Positions 20,448-30,571 of a stretch of 64,000 nucleotides of DNA are shown one piece after another. Below the pieces are notes generated by a model that worked only from the letters and a program-made list of their open reading frames with translations, searched no databases and had not been told where the DNA came from. Source of the stretch: Symsagittifera roscoffensis (lineage: Eukaryota; Xenacoelomorpha; Acoela; Convolutidae); the NCBI RefSeq assembly GCF_963678635.1, contig NC_087069.1, positions 45,241,448 through 45,305,447 on the forward strand. The letters run 5' to 3'. Within the stretch, counting starts at the first letter, position 1, and each line of letters opens with the position of its first letter. Both the position numbers and the translations under genes were made by a program.

Positions 20448-23384
20448 TTTGTCACTTCTTAATGCCTATACACTCAATTCGATTGCTAGTGACCTTCGAG
20501 TTTGACTATCGATAAAATAACACAACACAATAAATTCCAAAATTTTCTATTAAATAGTGACCACGAATCCTTGTATGTTATCACGGCACAGCGTATTCAC
20601 AACTTATTCACAACAATCGATTATAGTCGTAAGATTTGAGAACAAGCACAGTATGATGATATCAGTCAATTTAAAAGATAGTGTATTCACTAATCAATTA
20701 AGCACAAATTGTTGATTTAAATACAGATATAACAAAATAACAATAATTTTATGAAAAACGTATGTGTTTTGTACTTTTAGTCAGTCGCAGTACAATAGTC
20801 GAACTTGTTTTATAAAGAAAGAGCTTTCCCTGCTTGGTGCTGCACCAAACAAACAAAACTTTGAAGGCAGTAATTCTCTCAAGTGGGCGTCTATTGCACC
20901 CACCGAGTACTGTGTTACCTATTTGCCTTCGGACTGCCCAAGCTAGACCTACTAAAAACCTAAAGACCAGTCACTTTTCTCAAAAACGTTTTAGATTTCA
21001 ATCCACACCAATGAGTTACACATTCTTTTTTAATTTCGACTTAGTGTCGCGAATATCCGAGTTTGGACCTGTTTTGTTTTGGTCTGATCTTTTTCTTAAA
21101 AGGCAAGTTACCAGTGCGGTCACTGGTTCCTAGCCTGTCTCTTAATAACTTAACACCCCTCACTATTATCTTTTCTTCTGTTTACCTAAGTCCTCTTAAT
21201 AAAATAATACCCCTCCGGGTTGACAAAAAAAAAACAGTAACACTCCGGATTGGCAAAAATAGGACCCCTCCGGATTGGGACCCCTCTGAGTTAGCAAATA
21301 TAAGACCCCTCTGGATTGGGAATCCTCCGAATTTGAAAAAATTTGGACCCCTCCGGATTGGGAGCCCTCTGGTTTTGTGTAAGTAGCTTTTCGGAAATTT
21401 CCTTGATTTTCAACTTATACCCCTCCAGATACGTTCTCCGATGCTATTATGCTGTTTGAATTAACTAGGAAGGGTATGTGATCCTTTCCTAGACCCTTCC
21501 GGATTGAAATTAAGCCTCTTATTTGACAATTTACGCTAACGGTGAAGGGTCTTATCGCTTGCCTAACTTCGGCTCGATTAAGGTCTTCTTGTGCCTTTAG
21601 CCTTCCCTTTTCGTCTAGAACAGCCTAAAATTACTTTATTCAACCGCTATCACCTTTTGGTAGGGGTGTAAGGGCTTTCCTAAAAAAAATTATAAAACGT
21701 GAAGGGTCTACCCTCCCAAATTGGTGAATCTGCTAAAAACAATCTCAAAAAATTTTCACGCTTCTTTTTTCGAATAGTTCTTGTTCCTACTAGTAAGCTC
21801 AGCTGATTTCTGATCTATTGGTTTTAAGATCAACTGAATCTGTCCAGTTGTCCAAAAGTTGTTAACCAAAACGTCCTTTTTTCTAAAGTCAAGAAATTTC
21901 TCTCTTATAGGTTCCGCCTAACTTTTTCCGCAATTCTGTTCTTTTCGACCTAAAATTTATTGATCCGAGCTTAGAAGGCCTATACCCTTCTAGTTCAATG
22001 CAAAAGACCCGATCTAAAACGCTTTAGTTGAAAAAATTTGCGAAAAACTATGCTACCTGGACCCCTCCGGATTGATGAATCCACTGAATAAAACACGTTA
22101 AGTTCGATTTCTCTGTAACCCGGAAGGCTTTCGGGAAGCGGGTTTTAGAATCTGTAGATTCACTAGCGGACGTTGTCCGAACAACTATTTTTACTGTCCT
22201 AATTCAAAAATTTCAAAAAATTTCTGAATTTATATTGTTCCGTTTTCTCAAAAATCACGAAAATTCGGTTTTTGGTACCAAAATAGTTCCAACCACTTCC
22301 GAACTAAACATAACCGGTTCTACCTACTATAGTAGTGCAATTACGATGTAACGCACTGATTTAGCGCTTCTTTTCCGTTTCAAAAAATATCGATATGTCA
22401 AAAATCGCGATTTGTGGGGAAATCAAAATATCGCTATTTTGACCCTAAAAACCGTTTTCTTTGTTTCTTTTTACTGAAAAACGATATAGGAGTAATAATA
22501 TGGGCTATAAAAGTAATAATATTAGTAATAATATACCCCTCCGGGTTTGTTCAATATCCGAATTAAGGTGCTTAACTCGCAGTTCGGTGAAGGGTCACTA
22601 CAGTGCAGCACTGTCGAGCCCCCCACAGATTACTATCTTAATTTTTGTACCAAAAATGATACAAAACATGTTAACGATACCCAACAGTCGATTGTTGTTG
22701 TCGTTGAGCCCCTTCTTGTCGCTCCTTGTACTGCTTGCCGGATCAGTCTTCTCCCAAGAACCCTCCGGATTGAGCGCAAATCAGCTGACCCTTCCTGATT
22801 GAGCGCAAATTAGCATTAACGTGCTTAAATACTCAAACAACCCTACAGTACAAGCCTCACAAACGGGCTACAAAAATGATCGTAACAATCCTGACTGATA
22901 TAAATGCCTGTAACAACAATATATCTATCAACAACAAACGGGAGGGTCGGATCACATCTTGTCTGGGGGGATGATTTCTACTGATTTTTTTTTCACTTTT
23001 TAACTGTTTTTGGTTTTTTCGGTTATTTTTTTATGTTTTTTGTTTTTCTTGGGTAGTATACTACTTTTTGTTTGGTTTTATATATATCATTAAGTGTTTT
23101 TGGTCACAAACCCCCTATTCCGGATTACCGTGAATAGCTTTTTAACCTAGTTAAGACCGAAAATTCACAAACCCCCATCCTTCCTGGTTCGTGAATTTTC
23201 GGTCTTAAATAGGTTAAAAAGCTATTCACGGTAATCCGGAAGGCTTCCGCGTTCCGAACGACCCTTCCGCCCCGGCGGTTTAATGACCCTTCCGCCCCGG
23301 CTATTAAGGGCGTTAATGTGAGCATCCGCTCGGCGCGGAATGCTCGTTAACGGTTCTGCCGGTCATGATGTTAAAAAAGAATAA
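20448..23384 (-). other. 5' leader of copy A
   Basis: About 2.9 kb between PBS and gag without a convincing gene. Scattered over 21190-22790 are about ten copies of a motif close to CCCCTCCGGATTG. One, with flanking sequence at 22055-22130, resembles a segment inside LTR C (26575-26640). A long hairpin lies at 23119-23244. Pyrimidine/T-rich runs occur at 22980-23060. Confidence 0.6.
23119..23244. repeat. Long hairpin in the leader of copy A
   Basis: TTCCGGATTACCGTGAATAG at the left pairs with CTATTCACGGTAATCCGGAA at the right, and the pairing continues inward through AGCTTTTTAACC and GACCGAAAATTCAC to a loop of about 20 bases. The right arm is homologous to copy B around 50270-50300 but the left arm has no counterpart there, so the hairpin arose by inverted duplication. 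It lies about 150 bp from the PBS, where packaging or dimerisation signals are found in retroelements. Confidence 0.85.
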
Positions 23385-23399
23385 CACCCAGGAGCGCCA
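23385..23399 (-). other. Putative primer binding site of copy A
   Basis: Element strand reads TGGCGCTCCTGGGTG, starting with TGG as expected for pairing to a tRNA CCA end, and lies 11 bases inside the LTR edge. The identical 15-mer is in copy B at 50402-50416, again 11 bases from the LTR. The tRNA is not identified. Confidence 0.6.
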
Positions 23400-23410
23400 T
23401 AAAAACATCT

Positions 23411-23698
23411 ATGTAACATTCGCCCAGAAGTACATATCGACGGAAAATAAAGCTAGGTCCTAAGACGACTGGCCAACGTCTAAACAGAGCTCTTCATGCT
23501 TTTCAACGTCTCTACCAAGCCAGTTCTTTTGGTGGTCTTTTCAACATCGGGTCGACAAAAACGTTACTGTTCTCCGGCTTCGACCAGAACGCTCAAATTA
23601 ACTTAATTACATGCAGAAATAGTGAGCTCATGGCTGGGTCTCAGTATCCCCAGACCACGAGGTCACTCCTAAAAACAGGGCTACTACTATTTATTGAA
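23411..23698 (-). repeat. 5' LTR of copy A, first fragment
   Basis: Starts TGTAACATTCGCCC and matches the first third of LTR 4900-5789. Broken at 23698 after ACTATTTATTGAA, the target duplicated by the PLE insertion. The LTR resumes at 29184. Confidence 0.9.
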
Positions 23699-23990
23699 GA
23701 AATTTTTGCTAAAAAGTTAATTTCAAAGGTTTTCGCAACTATGTGCATCGTCAGGATTTTTACAATAAACTACTCTAAATGACAATAAAACATCATTTTA
23801 CAAATGTTATTTACAATAAATCACATACAATTTGGTTCTAAACCATCATGATAAAAAATTAGCCAATCACAATTAGCCAATCAAAGGCATTGATGTTTTA
23901 TCGTCATTTAGAGTAGTTTATTGTAAAAATCCTGACGATGCACATAGTTGCGAAAACGTTTGAAATTTATTTTTTAGCAAAAATTTCTTC
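23699..23990. repeat. Inverted repeat at the PLE 5' end
   Basis: GAAATTTTTGCTAAAAAG and the following CGCAACTATGTGCATCGTCA and CTACTCTAAATGAC are matched by their reverse complements at 23895-23990. The two arms meet around AATTAGCCAATCA at 23859-23884. Such inverted terminal copies (partial pseudo-LTRs) are usual for Penelope elements. Confidence 0.8.
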
Positions 23991-24160
23991 AATTTTACTT
24001 GTAAATTCGTGATAAACCAAAATGCGAAGAGCTTGAAATTCCAACAGTTTTCTCATTAAAGGGCCAGTATAAAAATTTTTAAGTTTAGGGTCCCCGAGAA
24101 CGGGGTATTTTCGGACCAAGCTGTGCATGCTAAGGAAAGCAAGATACCTGGTGCGAACCA

Positions 24161-26102
24161 ATGCTAAGGAAAGCAAGATACCTGGTGCAAAAAGAAATTG
24201 ACAAGCAGTGGTGGGCATCCATTTTCCGCTTCGTGAGGCGTCAAGTTGAGGCAAGCTTAAAGACAACATCAGAAAAACATAGAAAAAAGTTAGAAAAACT
24301 GTCCGAGAGACAAGATAAACCTCTTGGGGGGAGAAATGTGCAATCAGTTAAGGTACTTGATAATATTGAACTGCCTGAATGGGTATATGAAGTGCTATCA
24401 ATGGGCCCCAAGCATCCCATTAGAGACAAACTTAACGAAACACATTTTTTGGCGGATATCGACATTTTCCTCTCACATTTGAAAATTCAAATAACATCTG
24501 GTGAAACGTTATGTGAAATTGAAGCCGCGGCAAAGGCATATGCAAAAAACGTACGGCAAACCCCAAGAGACAAAGCCGTTGAAAAAACGAGGAAATATCT
24601 CAAAGATAATGGGTTGCTGGATGTGCCTTTTGATAAGGGGGTTGGTTTTTGCATAATGAGGAAACAAACATATGAATCAAAGCTGGAATCCTTGTTGCAA
24701 TCTGCTCAGTTTGTGAAAAAAGATGCATCCACTGACGAGGTGATACTGAAAAACGAGAAGGAACTTAACAAAGAATTACTAGCCATGAACAAAAGAGACG
24801 ATATAAGTGATCAGTTATATTCTAAGATGAGATCAACAGGGGGGCAACCCGCCCGTTTGTACGGTTTAGCTAAGGTACACAAGGATGAGACACCCCTACG
24901 ACCAGTACTATCACTTCCAGGCAGCTCGTATGAGAATCTTAACAAAATGCTTGCAAAGTTTTTTGACAACATCGATGGAGCAAATATAGAAACCAATACT
25001 AAAGAGGCTAGAGAAAAAATAGAAAACATTGCTCTAGATCCGGATGAAACCATAATATCTCTTGATGTGAAAAGTTTGTACACCAACGTTCCCCTGAAGG
25101 AGGCAATTGAAATTCAAAAGGCAACCATGAAAAGGCTGTTGAATATGGCAGTCAGCAAAGTATATTTCAAGTGTAATGATTCATGGTATGTACAAGTTGA
25201 TGGTTTAGCAATGGGCGCGTCCCTCGCTGTAATTCTAGCAAACTTATGGCTGAAAGAGTACGAATTTGCTCTACGACAACAAATACCGGTGGGAACGGGG
25301 GTACAGCAAATTAATGACAAAAACGGCTTGTGCCCATGTTGCAGCAGGAAAGTCACATATAGATCAAAGGGGGTTGAATGCGAGAGTTGCCGAAACTGGT
25401 ATCATCTAAAATGCGGAAAATAATCCGATGACGTATACGCATCAATAACAGAGATAGTCTGGTACTGTGAAAGCTGCTGCCGAGCTAAGAACAATACCAG
25501 TGAAGATACAAGATACTCCCCATGTGAAATTGTTCCTCAGGTATGTGGATGACATTGTTAGAACAGTCAGAGGGGAGCCGAGTTGTCTTCTCGATGCCGC
25601 CAATTCTCTTCATCCAAATTTGCAGTTCACTCTAGAAAAAACTAATTCGGAGGGGAATTTGCCGTTCCTGGATTTGAACATATATGTATCGCAGGGTAGG
25701 CGTGTAACTTGCAGTTGGGTAGGCGTATCAAAAACCCACAGATACAGGGACTATACTGAACTATAGAAGCTGCGCCCCAACTCAGTATAAGCGTAGTCTT
25801 ATCCAAGGCACAGGGTTTTTAGGAGTAAATCTAACTGGGAGCAATTTGATAAGGCTATGGAAACTAATAGGGCGCAATGGCTGACAAATCAGTACCCTGA
25901 AAATTGGTCCGCAAAGGTGGCTTCAGACGCCTTGTTCAAGATCATCGAGGGTAAGGGCAAGCCCCTGGATAGTGACAGGGGTTTGTCAGTTCAATCACCA
26001 AAGGATGGGAAGCCCCCAATGCTGATGGTGCAATATAGAGGTAACCAGAGCCAATATTTTGCTAACAGGTTGCGAAAATTAACTAACGTTCAAGTGGTTT
26101 TC
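24161..26102 (+). pseudogene. Penelope-like reverse transcriptase with internal PHD-type finger
   Basis: 24161-25423 (420 codons) has YGLAKVHKDETPLRPVLS, SLDVKSLYTNVPL and QVDGLAMGASLAVILAN, typical PLE RT motifs. After the last, instead of running directly into the catalytic box, it has a C4HC3 finger (CPCC, CESC, WYHLKC, WYCESC; about 25331-25480). A TAA after KCGK and a frameshift interrupt it. 25467-25766 resumes with FLRYVDDIVRTV, carrying the catalytic YVDD, then GNLPFLDLNIYV. 25857-26102 is the RT C-terminal linker (RGNQSQYFANRLRKL), cut by the copy C LTR. The GIY-YIG domain that nicks target DNA is absent. Confidence 0.85.
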
Positions 26103-27028
26103 TGTAACATTCGCCCGGAAGATACATATCGACGGAAAATAAAACGAAGTCCTAAGAGGACTGGCTAACGTCTAAACAGAGCTTTATATGCTTTTCACCG
26201 TCTCTACCAAGCCAGTACTTTCGGTGGTCTTTTCTAACATCGGGTCGACAAAAAACGTTACTGCTTTCGGCTTCGGTCAAAACACTCAAATTAACTCAAT
26301 TACATGCAGAAATAGTGAGCTCATGGCTGGGTCTCAGTATCCCCAGACCACGAGGTCACTCCTAAAAACAGGGCTATTACTATTTATTGAATTATTATTG
26401 TTTTTGTTCAGTAGATAAAAATCATCATCTCCATCGAAGATGGATCAACCCTTTCCCCCAACTCCTAGCTTCTCATCCTTATCAAAATGAATCCAGTTGT
26501 TAATTAAATTCAATTCAGGACATGACAAGAAGCTAAAAGTTTATACAAAAGGATAAAAGTTTCAGTCCCGAAACCCTTCCGGATTCTTGAATCCACTGAA
26601 TCAAGCACGTTAAACTTGATTCCTCCGTAACCCGGAAGGCTGTCTTCCACCCTTCACCGTTGTTCGCAACGGCCTTGCAACTATTGTAACGACACAATAG
26701 TTGCAACTCGGAACGTTCTCTGTCAACTCCGTGATTCGTTGTCGTTTCTTAATAACAATTTCAGTTGTTCTCGCAATCGCAACTAATGTTGTTCTGTTTC
26801 TTTTTAGCTCTTCCGCCAAAATGGCCCTTTCTGACGTTTCTCAGAAATGTTACGTCATCACTTCGAAAATTTAAAATTTCAAAATACTAGAATATCTTGA
26901 CCTTCACCGTTCTACTAATCATCCGCATAACGTCGTTAATCCTTCAAAATCACTAACTCGGAAGGTTCGCTGCTAAAATTTCTTAAACTGCAGAGATTGC
27001 ATTTTGTCCATTCTGGTCGAATGTCACA
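26103..27028 (-). repeat. 3' LTR of copy C
   Basis: 926 bp, from TGTAACATTCGCCCGG to GAATGTCACA with TG and CA ends. A-type sequence. Differs from LTR A by having about 40 extra bases near 26580-26640 (containing AATCCACTGAATCAAGCACG), a segment that also occurs in the leader of copy A at about 22070-22100. Confidence 0.88.
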
Positions 27029-27875
27029 TAGTCCCCGGACAGTCCGGTCAATGTCCTCATGGAATCACGCAATGCTCGCAAAATAGATACAGTTTCATCG
27101 AACAGAATTTACAAAATGCACGAAATTACTTTTATCCACGTCACATCGAGTCACTGCAGAATATAAATGGCATCATACCATATCACTAGAGCCTTCAAAC
27201 TCTTTCATTAATCTGCACATTGAGGATATGACCTAAGATAAAACATATTTTTTGACTTCCAATGTCAATGTCCCGATTAAAACTTTTTCTCTTAAATTTA
27301 TAAGGTGTTGGTTTGCAGGACGGTCCAACCAACAAGCTAAAATTATCCTACTATGCTTTTTCCCTTCGGAAATCTTGCTTGTTATTGTCCTGAATATTAA
27401 AACTAAGAAACTCTGTGGTTAGAAAGAACAATGAAACAATCTCCCTCTTCGAGAGATTACCCAAGCCTTCCATGTCACCACAAAGTGATCAGTTCTCCTA
27501 GCTGATTAAAAACAGTCATGTAGGCTGGAATATCTAAATATACTCCTTCACTCAGGCCTTTCTAAATAAATAGTAAGTGAGTGTCTCTAAAGCCACTCAA
27601 TTAAAACCAAAATGCAAATTTATAAATGCAACAATTTCAAAACTCAACTAAATGTATCAGTTTTCAATTACAACTTGGTTGCTTGGTTTCTCACTTGAGT
27701 TTTTTCACACAAATAAAACAATTCTGAGTTTTAACTTTTTCTTCATCACTCCTTTGTTTTCTTCTTTTTTCGTCGTTTAGAAGTTCTAAAACTTCTAAAT
27801 TCTTCTAACTTCGTCTCTTTTTGCATCTCGTTTTTCGGTCATTCGTCAATGTTCCATTTCTTCCTCCTGTGATAC
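27029..27875 (-). other. 3' UTR of copy C
   Basis: Noncoding, homologous to 5790-6620. Begins with the PPT-like CCGGGGACTA on the element strand. Nothing else seen. Confidence 0.6.
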
Positions 27876-28964
27876 TTACTCTGCACTCTCAGTTTCCGTA
27901 TCTTGCAACACGTCGTTAGCTATCCTGACGCTGTTGGAAGCCGTCCTCCAACACTTCTGCTCTTCTACCCTTTGTTTGCAACAAAGTAGGGGATCCATGT
28001 TAGATTCTCTGTTCCTGCAGAAGCTGTTGTGGAGACACAACGTCACGTTTCTCTCCAAATCTTCCTTCAACATCTCTGCCTTCTCCTTTCCACTACGTTC
28101 ACTCGTCCTGGAAATTCTTTTCACAGCGGTGGTCACTGCATTCCGATGAGTCACGAGAGCTCGCTTGAAAGGTCCTGCTCCAATGTCCAGCTGATATTCA
28201 CTGTACACCCTGCTGTGCTTCGACATATGCTTTTTCGCATATTCGTACAACCATGCAGTCATGTTAGCTCTGAACCATGGCATCAATCGTTTTCTCGCCC
28301 ATATCTTCTTCACTTCCATCGGAATGTTTAGAATTTTGCACATTGTCTCAAAAAGATCTAAATCTTTTAGACAATCTAATTTCCGCATCTGTTCTCTCGT
28401 CGGGTCGGTGCCTCCTGTCTATTATTTTCCCTCACATGAGCCTCCAGCCATCGCATCGCCATCATAACTCCCACTATCCTTATTGTTATGGGCTGTGATG
28501 AATCTGGTAAACCCATGGAGAGCAGCTCTCCAGAGTCCCAGATCAACATCAGATTACTACGCTTGGGATACCACCAGGTCTGCAGCAAGCAGTGGCAACG
28601 AAACTCGTCATGTGTCAACATGATGCTCCTCCAATTACGTTTTCCCGAAGCTTCCAGTAATTGTTCCACTTCCATCATCACTCGGTGGACTTCATCATTC
28701 TCGTCTACTGTATTGTAATCTGTGACAATTGATCCTCTCTGTTTCTGTCTCTCAAAGTCACTGAAGCTCCCGCTCACATATCCCATGAACTTCTTTCCTA
28801 GTATTGACTCCAATTCTTCCTTGGTCCTCTCTGGAACTGCTGAGAACATCTTACATAGCAACTCGTAAGATTTCTCGGACATTCTCGCCAGTCTCACACA
28901 CTTCGGCAGTGAGAAGGCTTGATCCACGATCGTTCTCGTACTCCTTACGTCCACAGCTACGAAA
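27876..28964 (-). pseudogene. ORF4 C-terminal fragment (copy C)
   Basis: 28954-28376 and 28388-27876 carry the same blocks as the last piece of ORF4 in copy A (DEFRCHCLLQTWWYP, LVTHRNAVTTAVKR). They are separated by a small insertion that shifts the frame near 28390-28410. Truncated at the 5' side by the junction with the PLE. Confidence 0.8.
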
Positions 28965-29170
28965 TCGAAATTATGACTCAGAAACTTCCAGACAAATTAA
29001 TTTCAAAATGTTTAATTAATTTTAGAGGTAAAAAGTATTTTAATCTTAATAGTAATTTAGAGGTCAACTGTGATTGGCTAATTTTTTATCATGATGGTTT
29101 AGAACCAAATTGTATGTGATTTATTGTAAATAACATTTGTAAATTGATGTTTTATCGTCATTTAGAGTAG
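28965..29170. mobile_element. PLE 3' remnant
   Basis: About 200 bp ending in GTCATTTAGAGTAG just before the right copy of the 13-bp duplication. 29075-29170 is the reverse complement of 23775-23876. No coding content. Confidence 0.7.
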
Positions 29171-29183
29171 ACTATTTATTGAA

Positions 29184-29238
29184 TTATTATTGTTTTTGCT
29201 CAGTAGATAAAAATCATCATCTCCATCGAAGATGGATC
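29184..29238 (-). repeat. 5' LTR of copy A, second fragment
   Basis: Short continuation of LTR A (TTATTATTGTTTTTGCTCAG to GATGGATC) between the PLE and copy B. It is contiguous in LTR 4900-5789 with the end of 23411-23698 on one side and with 51333 on the other. Confidence 0.88.
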
Positions 29239-30143
29239 TGTAACATTCGTCTACTGCAGTCACACATGAGGCTTAAGAAAAATAGGCCCTATAACCATTG
29301 GCTCAAGAGTCAGGGACACTATCTCTTGTGTTTTTCTACCTCAAATCAGTCGGAGCCAATTCGGTTCGTTTGTGACATGAGACTACGACCCGTTACAGCT
29401 TAAAGGCTACTACTAAAATATCCCCCCACTCTAGAAATAAGAACGTCCCCATACTTAGGTCTCTAGATACCCAAAATACATGAACGCCGTTTAAAAACCG
29501 GGTCGGAACAATCCGTTAAGTTACTTTTTATTAGACAGTGGAACTTTGATCCATTTCAGATGGATCAACCTAAAACTCGCCCTACCTCAACATAACAATT
29601 ATAAAACACACTCTAGAAATTTAAATTGGTACTCACATTTTAGCACGCTCAAGAATTGGGAGTAATTAAGTCGGTAAGCAACTCAAGAATTAAATAGTGT
29701 AACTAAATGAGTTTAATGTTTGTCAGTTTCAACAACAGGAATAAGTTTGTACTCTAGAATGCAGTTTTATGTGGACCATTGGGACACTCAAGCTGTCCAC
29801 CTTTCCACCGAAGGTTCACTCTGGTCCAGTTCGAATAGTTGACCAGTTGGATAATTGTCCAGTTCTCAGGAACACTCTGTCTTCTATTTCAAATAGGACA
29901 GCTCTACTCTAGATTATTATTGTCTCGGAAATTGCGAATGGCAATTTCCTTCTGATTTATCTTGCAACTTTCCCGCGATTGTCACTCGATTGTTCTGAAT
30001 TCTCTTTTTTGACTTTCAGTTATCGCGAGAAAATTGTGCATGACAGGCTCCATTCGAATTTTTGAAAAATTAAATTTCACTCCAAAATCAAGTGTTTTTT
30101 GCTTCTCTCAAGGTCAAACTTCCAAATATGACCGACTGGCACA
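29239..30143 (-). repeat. 3' LTR of copy B
   Basis: 905 bp, TGTAACATTCGTC to GACTGGCACA on the plus strand. It pairs with 50428-51332 at the same length and with roughly 14 differences counted by eye (about 1.5%), so B is fairly young. Distinct from A-type LTRs apart from the ends. Confidence 0.93.
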
Positions 30144-30571
30144 TACTCCCCGGACTCGAGATCGATGTCCTCATCGCGTGCTGTCGTCTGCCAGTGAGTC
30201 CCCGAAAACCGAGTGTTGCTCAAGGTACAGTGCCAGTGGTCATTTACAGAAGTTTGCAGCAGACTTAAGCTTATCTACACCCCAAAATTCACGGCCATGT
30301 AAAATTTTCACACTATCGCTAAACAGCAATCAAAATCTGCACACACCTGCACCTATGAATTCTCGCTTTTCAAGCCAATTATTTAAATTTTCTTTTGTCC
30401 CATTCAATTAGGAAATTGTCATGCAGCATTTTGATTTATGTAATAGATATAGCATATTAATAACAATATCTGTTTCGTTAAAATTTCTTTTTCGTGAACC
30501 CAAGTTTCACCCGGATCCACACTCAAGCCCCCCTTCCCTCTCAAGAATCAAAATCCATTCGAACCATCCAC
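30144..30571 (-). other. Polypurine tract and 3' UTR of copy B
   Basis: The element strand reads GTCCGGGGAGTA up to the LTR edge (plus 30144-30155), the putative plus-strand primer. The rest of the stretch is noncoding and matches 3414-3847 of copy D. Confidence 0.65.

Larger units (their letters stand above)
26103..28964 (-). mobile_element. Copy C: truncated A-type element inside the PLE
   Basis: Complete 3' LTR (26103-27028), PPT-like CCGGGGACTA next to it, 3' UTR (27029-27875) and the C-terminal part of ORF4 up to 28964, all closely similar to 4900-7750 of copy A. The similarity stops abruptly at GCTACGAAA and PLE sequence resumes. The rest of the element and the adjoining PLE endonuclease seem to have been lost in one deletion. 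Confidence 0.85.
23699..29170 (+). mobile_element. Penelope-like element (PLE), itself interrupted
   Basis: Flanked by a 13-bp duplication, ACTATTTATTGAA, at 23686-23698 and 29171-29183. Contains a terminal inverted-repeat structure (23699-23990), an RT ORF with PLE features (24161-26102) and a short 3' part (28965-29170). Copy C interrupts it at 26103; the GIY-YIG endonuclease expected after the RT is missing, lost together with the 5' part of copy C. The last 100 bp (to TTTAGAGTAG) are the inverse of 23740-23876. Confidence 0.85.
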
